From JAJECS01 sp965262745 (lineage in GTDB: Bacteria > Chloroflexota > UBA11872): DNA of 64,000 nt. Shown one piece after another: positions 1 to 8,724 of this stretch. The notes beneath the pieces were generated by a model. That model was not told the DNA's origin and searched no databases. It saw nothing but the letters and a program-made list of their open reading frames with translations. Location: positions 3,213,765-3,277,764 of the forward strand of contig OZ253558.1 in assembly GCA_965262745.1 (NCBI GenBank), read 5' to 3'. The stretch's first letter is position 1. Each line of letters begins with the position of its first letter. The translations under genes were made by a program, and so were the position numbers.

Positions 1-1
1 G

Positions 2-1006
2 CCGCAGGTCGTGTACTGGGGCATCTACATCGCAATCTGGGCCGTGCTCGCTGGCGCCGTGGTGGATGGGGCGGTGCAGCTGGGGATGCTCGTTGCGGCC
101 GGCCAGTACATGCTCCAACTAGGCGCGCCCGTGCGCAATGCAGTCTCGGATTCCTCTCGCATGCAGGTCGCGGCAGGCGCCGCTCGTCGCGTATTCGCGT
201 TTCTCGACTCCGGTCGGCCGCCGGCTCCCGCCACCACCGCAACCGCGCCTATTGGCCAGCGGGGCGAGGTTCGCTTCGACGATGTGTCGTTCGCTTACGC
301 AGACGGCGAGCCGGTGCTGCGCGGCGTGAGCTTTCAGGCCAACCCCGGGGAAACCGTCGCGCTGGTTGGTCCCAGCGGTGCGGGCAAGACGACGCTCACC
401 AGCCTGTTGCTGCGGTTCTACGAGCCGACGAGTGGGTCCATCCATGTCGATGGAGTTGACGTAACCGATGTGGATGCTTCCGCGGTCCGTGCACGGCTCG
501 GCGTGGTCTTCCAGGACCCGGTGCTGTTTGACGGCTCGATCGAAGAGAACATCCGGCTGGGACGTGACGATGTCGGCAGCGAACGGGTCGCCGAGTCCGC
601 GACGATCGCCAATGCGCACGATTTCATCACCGAGACCGAGGACGGCTACGACACGCACATTGGCGAGCGGGGCTTGCGCCTTTCGGGCGGGCAGATCCAA
701 CGGGTGGCCATTGCCCGGGCGATCCTCAGCGACCCGCTCATGCTGATCCTCGACGAGGCCACGTCGTCGCTCGATGCCGAGTCCGAGCGGCTGGTGCAGG
801 AGGCGCTGGCCCGCGCCTCGCGCGGTCGGACCACCATCGCCATCGCCCACCGGCTCGCCACGGTGCGCCGCGCCGACCTGATCGTCGTGCTCGACCAGGG
901 CCGGGTGCTCGATTCCGGCCGGCACGAGGAGCTCTACGGCCGCTGCGACCTGTACCGGCGTCTCTGCGACTTGCAGTTCCTAAAGCCGGACGCGGTTGCA
1001 ACGTAG
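2..1006 (+). CDS. ABC exporter, fused membrane/ATPase subunit (3' part, 5' end outside window)
   Basis: C-terminal part of an ABC exporter half-transporter that would couple ATP hydrolysis to efflux of an unknown substrate at the cytoplasmic membrane. The reading frame is open to the left edge, so the GTG at 11 is only the first start-like codon inside the window and the true N-terminus lies outside. Visible are the last membrane helices (VLAGAVVDGAVQLGMLVAAG), then a complete nucleotide-binding domain: Walker A GPSGAGKTT, a Q-loop (VVFQDP), the signature LSGGQIQR, Walker B LMLILDEATSS and the switch histidine IAHR. This order is the MsbA/MdlB-type arrangement. Such exporters usually work as homodimers or as adjacent pairs, so a partner may lie upstream. 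Substrate cannot be told from sequence. Confidence 0.93.
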   Translation, partial: PQVVYWGIYIAIWAVLAGAVVDGAVQLGMLVAAGQYMLQLGAPVRNAVSDSSRMQVAAGAARRVFAFLDSGRPPAPATTATAPIGQRGEVRFDDVSFAYADGEPVLRGVSFQANPGETVALVGPSGAGKTTLTSLLLRFYEPTSGSIHVDGVDVTDVDASAVRARLGVVFQDPVLFDGSIEENIRLGRDDVGSERVAESATIANAHDFITETEDGYDTHIGERGLRLSGGQIQRVAIARAILSDPLMLILDEATSSLDAESERLVQEALARASRGRTTIAIAHRLATVRRADLIVVLDQGRVLDSGRHEELYGRCDLYRRLCDLQFLKPDAVAT

Positions 1007-1117
1007 CCGAAGGGTTGCGATTGGCCGCAGTTGCGCGCCGCTGCGGACGTACGTACGTTGAGCGACTCACCGCGCCCCGACTAGAGCGAAGGCACCGAAC
1101 ACTAGGACGAGTCGCTG

Positions 1118-2554
1118 ATGCCACCATTGGGCTTCGGCAGCCAGAAGCAGCTTTTCATCGACGACGTCGTTATCGACGAGGCCGTCGGCATCACGCGGAA
1201 TCTGAACCAGCCCGCCAAGTACGTCTGCAACCCGGTCATGATCCCGCTCTATCCCTGGGAGGGCCGGCTCGAGCTCTTTGGCACGGTCCGGCGCAACCCG
1301 GATGGCAGTTTCAGGATGTGGTACCAGGGCATGGGCGGCATGGGCGTCGCCCGCATGGGCCTGGACCTGGCGGGCACCCACTTGGAGGACCTGAAATTCG
1401 ACCTGAAGAACCTCCAATACAGCATTTGCTACGCCACGTCGCACGACGGCGTCCACTGGGTGCGGCCCAACCTGGGATTGGTCGAGCACAACGGCACCAC
1501 AGACAACAACATCGTGATCTCGAACGCGGCTTTCGCCAACGTGATCGAGGACACCCGCGACCCGGACCCGAACCGGCGTTACAAGTCGCTGTTCTTCGAG
1601 GATCAGGACTGGGAGGCGCTGGGATCGCCCCACATCGACCAGGGCGTCTCGGTGGCCTTTTCGCCCGACGGGTTGCGCTGGACCAAGCATCCCGACAACC
1701 CCGTGATCACCAGGTCCAGCGACAGCCACACGCTCCTGGGCTGGGATGACCTGCACGGCTGCTACGTGGCCTACGCGCGGCCGACCATGCGCGAAGGAAA
1801 CATCACCCGCCGTATCGGACGCTGCGTGAGCGACGATTTTGTCAACTGGAGCGACCCCGAAGACGTCTTGGCGCCGGACGAGCACGACCCTCCCGCAATG
1901 GAGTTCTACGGCATGCCGGTGTTCCGGTATGAGGGCCATTACCTCGGCCTGCCTTACGTCTTCCACGCGCGGCCCGAAGAGCCAATTCAGCGCAACTTCG
2001 GCACCATCGACGTCCAGCTCGCTTCCAGTCGGGACGGCATCGAGTGGGCTCGGGCCGGCGATCGGAAGCCGTTCATCCCCAACGGCCCGCCGGGAAGCAT
2101 CGACGCCGGCGAGATATTCGTCGGTCGCGGTCCCGTCGCGGTGGACGACGAGCTGTGGTTCTACTACTCGCCCGGCGCCATGGAGCACGGCGTCACCGGG
2201 CGCAGCGGGCCGATTTGCTTGGCCAAGCTGCGACGGGACGGCTTCGTCTCGGTGGACGCCGGCGACGAGACCGGAGCGTTGGTCACCAAGACATTCCGTT
2301 GTGCGGGCGGTCCGCTGACGATCAACGCCGCCGCGAGAGGCGGCCTCGTCGGCGTCGCCGTGCTAGACGAGGACGGCATCCAGCACCGCGGATACTCGCG
2401 GCACGAGTGCGCGCTCTTCGACGGCGACTCCATAAGCCACCGAGTGACATGGCGGGACACGCGCTCGCTGGAAGAACTGCAGGGGCGGAACATCCGCCTC
2501 AAGTTCTACGTGAGGAACGCGAAGCTCTTCGCGTTTAGGGTTGGTCAGGAGTGA
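1118..2554 (+). CDS. glycoside-hydrolase-like five-bladed beta-propeller protein
   Basis: A 478-residue cytoplasmic-looking protein (no signal peptide) resembling the GH32/GH43-type beta-propeller superfamily, which hydrolyses or phosphorolyses oligosaccharides. The N-terminal LFIDD motif and recurring blade phrases such as FRMWYQG, DGVHWVRPNLG, SPDGLRWTKHPDNPV and DGIEWARAG are typical of the many uncharacterised proteins of this superfamily in Planctomycetes and Chloroflexota. The ATG at 1118 has an AGGA about 10 nt upstream. It precedes a 2-oxoacid dehydrogenase E1 pair and lies in a block of catabolic genes, suggesting a role in sugar use, but no catalytic acids can be assigned with confidence. 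Substrate unknown. Confidence 0.75.
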   Translation: MPPLGFGSQKQLFIDDVVIDEAVGITRNLNQPAKYVCNPVMIPLYPWEGRLELFGTVRRNPDGSFRMWYQGMGGMGVARMGLDLAGTHLEDLKFDLKNLQYSICYATSHDGVHWVRPNLGLVEHNGTTDNNIVISNAAFANVIEDTRDPDPNRRYKSLFFEDQDWEALGSPHIDQGVSVAFSPDGLRWTKHPDNPVITRSSDSHTLLGWDDLHGCYVAYARPTMREGNITRRIGRCVSDDFVNWSDPEDVLAPDEHDPPAMEFYGMPVFRYEGHYLGLPYVFHARPEEPIQRNFGTIDVQLASSRDGIEWARAGDRKPFIPNGPPGSIDAGEIFVGRGPVAVDDELWFYYSPGAMEHGVTGRSGPICLAKLRRDGFVSVDAGDETGALVTKTFRCAGGPLTINAAARGGLVGVAVLDEDGIQHRGYSRHECALFDGDSISHRVTWRDTRSLEELQGRNIRLKFYVRNAKLFAFRVGQE

Positions 2555-2695
2555 CCGGCAAGCAGCCGCTCGTCGTCAATGCCAAGTGCCATGCGAGCCG
2601 CCTCAGCGACGATGGAAGCGTAGAGATACCGCAGGCCGTCGTCAGCGGTGGCCGAGCGACCCGGCGACCAATCTGAATCGAGGGCTGAACGACCA

Positions 2696-3697
2696 ATGGC
2701 ACAAGCACCGCGCGATACCTTGACCGTCGAAGACTTGCGCGAGATGTACCGGCTCATGTTGTTGGGCCGGCGCTTCACCGAGCGAGCGCTGGAACTCGCT
2801 TCGGAGAAGCGGCTCCCAGTCGGCCTGCACCCGAGCGCCGGGCAGGAGGCGGTTGGAGTCGGCGCTTGCTATGGGTTGAGGTCCAGCGACTGGGTCTTGC
2901 CCTCCTTGAGAACCACCGAAGCCTTCTGGACCCGAGGCGTCACCATCCTCCAGATGTTCAACGCCATCATGGGCAATGCCGGCAGTATCAACTCCGGGAA
3001 GGAGTCCTTCCACCACAGCGGGTACCCGGAGCTGGGCATCCTCGCCGGCAGCGCCGTGGTAGGAGCGCAGATCCCGCAGGCCGTCGGCGTCGGTTGGGCG
3101 ATGAAGAGCAAGCGGACTGATAACGTGACCGTCTGCTTCTTCGGGGACGGCGCGGCGGGACGCGGCGACTTCCACGAAGGCCTGAACCTGGCCTCGCTCT
3201 TGAAGGTCCCGGTCGTGTTCGTCTGCGAGAACAACCTCTACTTCCAGACCGTTCCCGGCACGGTCGGTCATCCGATCGAGGACATCGCGGACCGCGCAGC
3301 TTCCTATGCGATGCCGGGCGAGATCGTCGATGGTCAGGACGTCCTAGCGGTCTACGACGCTGTCGAGAAGGCGGTTGCAAGGGCCCGCGCCGGCGAAGGT
3401 CCCACACTCCTGGAGTGCAAGACCTACCGGTTCTTGAGTCACTACCCCTTGATGCTCGAAGACTCCCGGCCCTTTGAAGAGATCGCCCGCTGGAAGAGGC
3501 GCGACCCGATAACCATCCTAGGTGCGCATCTTGCAGAGATGGGCTACCAGGACAGCGCCGCCGCCGAAGCGGTTGAGGCGGCCATCTTGAAGGAGCTGGA
3601 AGACTCCTTCAGGGAGTGCGAGGCGACTCCATTTGCAGATGCGAATCAGGCGTTCACCAATGTGTACAACGAGCCCATCGAGGCAATGCGACTGTGA
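2696..3697 (+). CDS. thiamine-dependent 2-oxoacid/acetoin dehydrogenase E1 component, alpha subunit
   Basis: Alpha subunit (333 aa) of a heterotetrameric E1 that decarboxylates a 2-oxoacid or cleaves acetoin using thiamine pyrophosphate. The TPP-binding motif is clear: FFGDGAAGRGDFHEGLN followed after the usual gap by CENN. The phosphorylation-loop region (FLSHYPLMLEDSRPFEEI) and length fit the PdhA/AcoA family. ATG 2696 with AGGG 12 nt upstream is preferred over the in-frame GTG at 2648. The stop overlaps the start of the beta subunit by 4 nt (GTGA), so the two are translationally coupled. No E2 or E3 gene follows. The substrate is therefore open: acetoin-type or branched-chain activity are both possible. 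Confidence 0.93.
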   Translation: MAQAPRDTLTVEDLREMYRLMLLGRRFTERALELASEKRLPVGLHPSAGQEAVGVGACYGLRSSDWVLPSLRTTEAFWTRGVTILQMFNAIMGNAGSINSGKESFHHSGYPELGILAGSAVVGAQIPQAVGVGWAMKSKRTDNVTVCFFGDGAAGRGDFHEGLNLASLLKVPVVFVCENNLYFQTVPGTVGHPIEDIADRAASYAMPGEIVDGQDVLAVYDAVEKAVARARAGEGPTLLECKTYRFLSHYPLMLEDSRPFEEIARWKRRDPITILGAHLAEMGYQDSAAAEAVEAAILKELEDSFRECEATPFADANQAFTNVYNEPIEAMRL

Positions 3698-4668
3698 GAG
3701 AGCTCGAGCTTAGAGCCGCGATCAGGGAAGGTCTCGCACAGGAGATGCACCGCGACGAAACGGTGTACCTCTTGGGTGAAGACATCGCGTACTACGGCGG
3801 CATCCTTGGAGTCACCGAGGGAATGCTTAAGGAGTTCGGTCCTGAGCGCGTCATGGACATGCCGATCTCCGAAGCAGGGTTCTCCGGCATGGCGGTGGGC
3901 GCGGCGCTTATGGGCCTGCGACCCGTTATCGAGATGCAATTCACGGGCCTGATAACCGTAGCGATGGACCCGCTCGTCAACACGGGGGCGAAGGCGCGCT
4001 ACGTCCACGACGGCGCCATGTCCGTCCCCATGGTGGTTCGCTCGCCGCACATGATGCACGGCAATGCATATATGAGTCAGGCGCTGGAGACCTGGTTCAC
4101 GCATATTCCAGGCTTCAAGGTCGTCGTCCCGTCCACTCCGGCGGACGCGAAGGGACTGATCGTCTCCTCGATTCGAGACCCCGATCCCGTCCTCTACGTT
4201 GAACATGAGGACCTATACACCACCACTGGGCCGGTGCCCGAAGAATCCTTCACCGTGCCGCTCGGAGAAGCGTGCATCCGGCGCGAGGGCAGCGACGTCA
4301 CCATTGTTGCGTGGCTGGCCGCGGTCGCGGCCTGCGAGGCGGCGGCCGAGGAGCTGGAAGCCGAAGGCATCGCGGTCGAACTAATCGACCCAAGGACTCT
4401 GGTGCCATTCGACACCGAGCGAGTCTTGCAGTCGGTGAGCAAGACGGGCCGTCTGGTCATCGTGCACGAAGCCGTGAGGCGCGGCGGATTCGGTGGCGAG
4501 ATAGCCGCGATGGTGGCTGGCAGCGATGCGGTCTCGTGCCTCAAGGCGCCGATTGCGCGGGTCGCCAACCCCGGCGTACCTGTCCCGCACGCCAAGCATC
4601 TGAACCGAGCTGTCCTGCCCGACAAGGATGACGTGATCGCCGCGGTGAAGCGCACGCTGGGCTCGTAA
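3694..4668 (+). CDS. thiamine-dependent 2-oxoacid/acetoin dehydrogenase E1 component, beta subunit
   Basis: Beta subunit (324 aa) that pairs with the preceding alpha subunit to complete the E1 active site. Family hallmarks: VYLLGEDIAYYGGILGVTEGM near the N-terminus, DMPISEAGFSGMAVGAAL, the conserved PSTPADAKGL segment and the C-terminal transketolase domain with ELIDPRTLVPFD and VHEAVRRGGFGGEIAA. The GTG at 3694, inside the GTGA overlap with the alpha stop, is the natural start; the frame is open further upstream but that stretch is alpha coding sequence. The short gap to the convergent creatininase-like gene (stop codons about 4 nt apart) marks the end of this operon. Confidence 0.94.
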   Translation: MRELELRAAIREGLAQEMHRDETVYLLGEDIAYYGGILGVTEGMLKEFGPERVMDMPISEAGFSGMAVGAALMGLRPVIEMQFTGLITVAMDPLVNTGAKARYVHDGAMSVPMVVRSPHMMHGNAYMSQALETWFTHIPGFKVVVPSTPADAKGLIVSSIRDPDPVLYVEHEDLYTTTGPVPEESFTVPLGEACIRREGSDVTIVAWLAAVAACEAAAEELEAEGIAVELIDPRTLVPFDTERVLQSVSKTGRLVIVHEAVRRGGFGGEIAAMVAGSDAVSCLKAPIARVANPGVPVPHAKHLNRAVLPDKDDVIAAVKRTLGS

Positions 4669-4671
4669 CTC

Positions 4672-5352
4672 CTACGCGCCTGATCGGTCCGCCAGCAGCT
4701 CGAGCGCGCGGTCGGCGATGGTGGCGACGACCTCGTCGAACGCGGCCGCACCCAGCTCGAACGACGCAGTCTCGGCGGGATTCAGACCGAGGATTCCCTG
4801 CGCCTCGAGGTCCACGTCGGACCGGATTTTGGTGAGGTCAACGAAGTCCGGGTCCACGCGCCAGAGCACGCTGGTCTCCCATTTCGCGGCGTGGTCCAGG
4901 GGATACTCGGCGTCGTCGATCGCCGCGCCGTCGGGCAGGATCCACAGCGTGATTCCGGCGGCCTCGGCAGCCGGACGCGCGCCGCGTTCCAGCGCTGCGA
5001 GGTGATCCGGATTGCCGTGGCCGGAGATAATCACCACCACGGTGAAGCCCTCCTCGGCCAGCTGCGCCACGTAGTCACGCGCCAACAACTCGAGCGTGGC
5101 CGCCGACACCTCTATCGTGTGGCTGAATCCGGCGTAGGGCTTCATCGTCTGGTGCCCGCAGTACAACGGCGGCAACGAGATGGCGCCGATGCGATCGGCC
5201 ACGGCGTCGGCGAAGGCGGCGGCTTTCAACCCGTCGAGGCCAATCGCCGCGTGGTAGCCATGCCACTCCAGTGCACCCCACGGCAGCACGGCCACGGGCA
5301 CCTTGGCCTGGATGGCGTCGATTTCATCCGGTCGCAGGCGTTCGTACTTCAT
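4672..5352 (-). CDS. creatininase / creatinine amidohydrolase family protein
   Basis: 226-residue metal-dependent amidohydrolase of the creatininase family, which includes creatinine amidohydrolase, formamide hydrolases of flavin/F420 synthesis and MftE. The N-terminal motif PWGALEWHGYHAAIGLD carries the E, H and D metal ligands, and ISGHGNPDH supplies the later His. The canonical family motif is GSxEQHGPH...D, so Q to W and P to Y changes are present. The ATG at 5352 is chosen because the first 66 residues of the longer frame are low-complexity shadow sequence. It is convergent with the E1 beta gene and divergent from the RraA-like gene. No redox-cofactor operon is nearby, so the substrate is unknown. 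Confidence 0.85.
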   Translation of the reverse strand: MKYERLRPDEIDAIQAKVPVAVLPWGALEWHGYHAAIGLDGLKAAAFADAVADRIGAISLPPLYCGHQTMKPYAGFSHTIEVSAATLELLARDYVAQLAEEGFTVVVIISGHGNPDHLAALERGARPAAEAAGITLWILPDGAAIDDAEYPLDHAAKWETSVLWRVDPDFVDLTKIRSDVDLEAQGILGLNPAETASFELGAAAFDEVVATIADRALELLADRSGA

Positions 5353-5485
5353 GGCATGGGCTCCGGCTCCGGCGGCGAGCCGGGAGCGTATCAGAGCCGT
5401 GGCCGCAGGCCTGTACTTGCGCGCTGATGCGAGCGTGCGTAGGTTCGGGGATTCTCTGCGCCCGCACCACGATTCGAGCGAAGGC

Positions 5486-6160
5486 ATGACCGAGCTGGAC
5501 CCGGCAGTTCTCGACGGCTTGCTGGAATACGACTCCCCGACCATCTGCAATGCGATTGAAGAGATGGAGGTGCGCGACCCGATCGATGGCTACATGGGGT
5601 GGGACGTTCGCTGCATGTATCCAGACCTGGGACGCATGGTGGGATATGCCGTGACCGCCACGGGTCGCAGCACCGTGCCTGGCTCGCCAAAGAAGGGCGA
5701 TGGGTTTGCGCAGTGGTACGAGCTGGTCGAGAAGTCACCCAAGCCAGCGGTGCTCGTGCTCAAGGATGTCGGTCCGGATCGCTACCGCTCGGCCCATTGC
5801 GGGGACGTGATGGCCACAATTTCGCTGGCGTTGGGGGCGATCGGGCTCGTGACCGACGGCGGCGTGCGCGACTTCGAAACCGTGCAAGAGCTCGGCTTTC
5901 GCTACTTCGCGTCCGGTTTGGTGCCCGCGCACGGCACCCCCGAGATCGTTCAGGCGGGGCTTGACGTCACGATCAGCGGCACCCGCGTGTGCACCGGCGA
6001 CATCATCCACGCCGACGTCAATGGGGTCACGGTGCTGCCGGTGGAGCATGTCGCCGAGGTGCTCGAGCGCTGTACCGGCGTGCTGGAGGTCGAGGAGCGC
6101 CGACGCGCCTTTGCAAACTCCGCCGGATTCAGGGCCGCGGACGTGCGCAATATGCCGTAG
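5486..6160 (+). CDS. RraA-like / 4-hydroxy-4-methyl-2-oxoglutarate aldolase family protein
   Basis: 224-residue member of the RraA/HMG-aldolase fold family (once called dimethylmenaquinone methyltransferase). Members either cleave 4-hydroxy-4-methyl-2-oxoglutarate or related 2-oxoacids, or bind RNase E. Evidence: LLEYDSPTICNAIEEM at the N-terminus, the core GDVMATISLALGAIGLVTDGGVRD with the metal/substrate-binding R-D pair, and HADVNGVTVLP near the end. No RNase E partner is visible and the setting is catabolic, so an aldolase or decarboxylase role is more likely. Start: ATG 5486, preceded by GCGAAGG; the longer frame upstream overlaps the creatininase gene's start and looks non-coding. Confidence 0.88.
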   Translation: MTELDPAVLDGLLEYDSPTICNAIEEMEVRDPIDGYMGWDVRCMYPDLGRMVGYAVTATGRSTVPGSPKKGDGFAQWYELVEKSPKPAVLVLKDVGPDRYRSAHCGDVMATISLALGAIGLVTDGGVRDFETVQELGFRYFASGLVPAHGTPEIVQAGLDVTISGTRVCTGDIIHADVNGVTVLPVEHVAEVLERCTGVLEVEERRRAFANSAGFRAADVRNMP

Positions 6161-6173
6161 ACCCGCTCGAAGG

Positions 6174-7187
6174 TCAGCCTTCCAGCAAGCGACCGCGAAG
6201 CCGCAAGAACCAGAACACAAAGAACGCCGTGATCAGCAGGATCATCACGGCGGCCGCGGCCGAAATGCCGAAGTTGAAGCCGATGAATGCCTCGCGGTAG
6301 GTGAGCAGCGGCAACACCATCGTCGTGTCGCCTGGGCCGCCGCCGGTCGTTAGATACGGCAGGTCCCAATTGCGGAAGGTATAGATCGTGTCGAGCAGCA
6401 GGATCGTGAGGATCGTGGGCCCCATGGCGGGCAGCGTGATATGGCGAAAGCGCCGCCAACGACCGGCGCCGTCAACCGAGGCCGCTTCGTAGTGGTCCTT
6501 GGGAATGCTCTGCAATCCCGCCAGCCACATGATCATCGTCAGGGGATAGCCGCCCCAGCCATTCGTGGCGATAAGCGCCGGCATGGCAAGGGTGAAATCG
6601 CCGAACCACTCTGGGGGCGGGCAGCACTCGACGATCCCAAGGGTCCGCAGCGTGCTGTTGAACCCGCCTCGATGGTCGAGCAGCAGCACCCAGGTGATGG
6701 CGACGACCGCCGGGATGATCAGCCAGGGCGTAATGAAGATGGCCCGAAAGAACGCCCGCAGCGGCCCGCGCATGCGCGCGGTGAGCAGTAGCGCCAGACC
6801 GCCGCCCACGATCTGGTGAATCACGAGGCTGGCGGCGACGAAGATGATGGAATTCTTGAGCGCGATCCAAAACAGCTCTTTCTGAAACAGATTGGCGTAG
6901 TTGTCGAAGCCGACGAACTGCTCCTCGACGCGCGAGAACAAGTCCTGAAACAAGCTCATGTGGAACATGCGGCCCATGGGGAAGGCCATCAGGGCCACCA
7001 TCATGAGTATCGCCGGGGCGACGAATGCGTAGGGCAGGAGTGCGCGCCGCCATGACGAGCGACGCCTCGGGGCCACTCCACCGGACGCGCGGGGTGGCTG
7101 TGGGGCCGCTGTATCGGTCACAGCGACGCGCGATCCAGCACCGCGCTCGGCGCGTGCTGGGCCCGCGGCCGTGCTCCGGGCGGCCAA
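6174..7187 (-). CDS. sugar ABC transporter permease, MalF/UgpA type
   Basis: 337-residue inner-membrane permease of a CUT1-type carbohydrate importer. After a basic, low-complexity N-terminus there are six predicted membrane spans (LLPYAFVAPAILMMVALMAF is the first), and the ATPase-docking EAA loop reads EAASVDGAGRWRRFRHITLP, with the conserved G and the terminal LP. The furthest start is TTG 7187; an internal GTG about 20 codons later is possible. It is the last gene of a minus-strand cluster (permease 2, binding protein, this gene) and is separated from the binding-protein gene by a strong hairpin at 7224-7254. No cognate ATPase is encoded nearby, so a shared MsmX/MalK-like ATPase elsewhere is expected. 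Confidence 0.92.
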   Translation of the reverse strand: MAARSTAAGPARAERGAGSRVAVTDTAAPQPPRASGGVAPRRRSSWRRALLPYAFVAPAILMMVALMAFPMGRMFHMSLFQDLFSRVEEQFVGFDNYANLFQKELFWIALKNSIIFVAASLVIHQIVGGGLALLLTARMRGPLRAFFRAIFITPWLIIPAVVAITWVLLLDHRGGFNSTLRTLGIVECCPPPEWFGDFTLAMPALIATNGWGGYPLTMIMWLAGLQSIPKDHYEAASVDGAGRWRRFRHITLPAMGPTILTILLLDTIYTFRNWDLPYLTTGGGPGDTTMVLPLLTYREAFIGFNFGISAAAAVMILLITAFFVFWFLRLRGRLLEG

Positions 7188-7223
7188 TGTGAGCCCACGT
7201 TAGGTCGTCGTCTCCAATCCATT

Positions 7224-7254
7224 GGAGAGCGCGGGCACTGTGCCCGCGCTCTCC
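7224..7254 (-). promoter_or_regulatory. strong intercistronic hairpin between binding-protein and permease genes
   Basis: A perfect 15-bp inverted repeat (arm GGAGAGCGCGGGCAC, 7224-7238, and its complement at 7240-7254) with only one base between the arms; in RNA the loop would open to about 5-7 nt. No U-run follows on the minus strand, so a classic intrinsic terminator is unlikely. Its place just after the solute-binding-protein stop fits a 3'-end stabiliser or attenuator that lets the binding protein be made in excess over the downstream permease, as known for malE-malF. Confidence 0.7.
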
Positions 7255-7291
7255 AGGGTCATCGCTCGAAGCGATCGCAAACGCGCGCGGC

Positions 7292-8620
7292 CTAGCCGTT
7301 TACCGAGTCGTTCCATCCCTCCTCGGTGCGGTCCAGGACCTCCTGATACGTGGCGGCGCCGTTGATGGCGTCGTGGATGTTGCGCACGAAGATGAGGCGC
7401 TCATCCCCCAGGCCCTCAGAGCCCTGGGCGCCCTCGAACGTGGCCCACTTGATCGCCTCGGTGACAAGATCGCTCATGCGGCCCACCGCGTAGGTGGGTT
7501 TGGCGTTCTTGTTCGCGGGAACCTGGTTGCCCAGCCCGGCGACCAGCGTATTGCCCTCGACGCCGGCGATCCATGCCAGAAAATCGAAGGTTTCCTGCGG
7601 GTAGTCCGTGCGGTCGGCGATGCTGTTGCGCCAGCCGAACGTGAAGCCAGACCGCCTGCTGGGACCCTCTAGCGGCGGACCGACGAAGAAACTGAGATCT
7701 TCGCGCTCCAGATAGCCGTTGAGGTGCGCGGAGTTGTCGTAGAACATGCCGCTCACGCCTGAGCCGAAGTTCTCGATCAGCGTTTGCTCGTCCCCGTTCA
7801 GGCTCCCGGGCGCGACCATGCCCTCCTTGAGCTCCATGTCGAGCACGTAGGACAACGCTGCCAGGCCCTCGGAGGTATTGGCGGAGAAGGTGAGGTCGTC
7901 GTCGTTCTCAACCTCGCCGCCCGCCTGCCAGATCTGCGGGTACAAGTGGCTGTAGACCTGCGGATTTTCGAGGCTCCACGCGTGCGAAATTCCGTACTGA
8001 CCTGCGTCCGGATTGGTGACCTTCTTGCCGGTCTCGATGTGCTCGTCCCAGTTATCCGGGGGGCCATCCACGCCCGCAGCCTCAAACGTGCCCTCGTTGT
8101 AGTGGGTGAGCCCGGCGATTGTGGACATCGGGACGACGACGATCTCGTTCCCGATCCGGTTCTTGAGCGGCTCGGCGTACTCCGACCAGTCGAAGCTCGC
8201 GGCGTTGGCCATGGTTTCGACTTCGCGAATCATGCCCTGGTCCCAGAAGTCGCCGATCTGCCAGAAGCCAATTTGGATGGCGTCCGGCAGCGCCCCGGCG
8301 GCATGCAGGGTGATCATCTTGTCCTGGGCCTGGCTGAATCCAAGGTTCTGGGGCTCCACTTGGATGTGGGGCATGGCCGCGTGGAAGGCGTCCAGAATCT
8401 GAGCGGCCGGGGCTTCCCCGAGCTCCGAAAACGCCCAGTTGAGATATTCGATCGTGACGGTTTCGCGTTGACCGCCGTCCGAGGTTGTCGTCTCGGTCAT
8501 CGTTTCGGACTCGGCCTCGTCCTCACCGCAGGCCGCGAGCAGTGACGCTGCTGCGGCGCCGACGGTTACGCCAAAGCCAGCTGCCATCAACGAGCGCCGG
8601 CTGAATCTGCGTGGATGCAT
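7292..8620 (-). CDS. extracellular sugar-binding lipoprotein of ABC importer
   Basis: 442-residue family 1 solute-binding protein that captures a sugar outside the cell for the flanking permeases. The N-terminus shows a twin-arginine-like stretch (FSRRSLMAAGFG) followed by a lipobox (SLLAAC), so it is probably a Tat- or Sec-exported lipoprotein. After a short acidic linker the mature domain starts at TIEYLNWAF and contains typical SBP_bac_1 phrases (AAQILDAFHAAMPHIQVE, GALPDAIQIG). ATG 8620 is chosen because GGAGG sits about 6 nt upstream; an in-frame GTG at 8626 would overlap that ribosome site. The ligand cannot be told from sequence. Confidence 0.94.
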   Translation of the reverse strand: MHPRRFSRRSLMAAGFGVTVGAAAASLLAACGEDEAESETMTETTTSDGGQRETVTIEYLNWAFSELGEAPAAQILDAFHAAMPHIQVEPQNLGFSQAQDKMITLHAAGALPDAIQIGFWQIGDFWDQGMIREVETMANAASFDWSEYAEPLKNRIGNEIVVVPMSTIAGLTHYNEGTFEAAGVDGPPDNWDEHIETGKKVTNPDAGQYGISHAWSLENPQVYSHLYPQIWQAGGEVENDDDLTFSANTSEGLAALSYVLDMELKEGMVAPGSLNGDEQTLIENFGSGVSGMFYDNSAHLNGYLEREDLSFFVGPPLEGPSRRSGFTFGWRNSIADRTDYPQETFDFLAWIAGVEGNTLVAGLGNQVPANKNAKPTYAVGRMSDLVTEAIKWATFEGAQGSEGLGDERLIFVRNIHDAINGAATYQEVLDRTEEGWNDSVNG

Positions 8621-8724
8621 ACACACCTCCTCACCAAGTGTTGTCTCGGACGTTCGGCCAACGGAGCCGAGCGTCTGGTTTCGATCAGCGTCGCGCGATA
8701 CGCCACCTCCTCACGAGTGACGCC

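Noticed and set aside
1067..2188. Long antisense frame (373 codons) opposite the glycosidase-like gene
   Set aside because: The forward frame has clear family motifs; the reverse frame is His/Val/Arg-rich with no recognisable domain, a usual by-product of high GC.
7224..7254. Intrinsic terminator of the importer operon
   Set aside because: No U-run on the minus strand and a same-strand permease gene follows directly.
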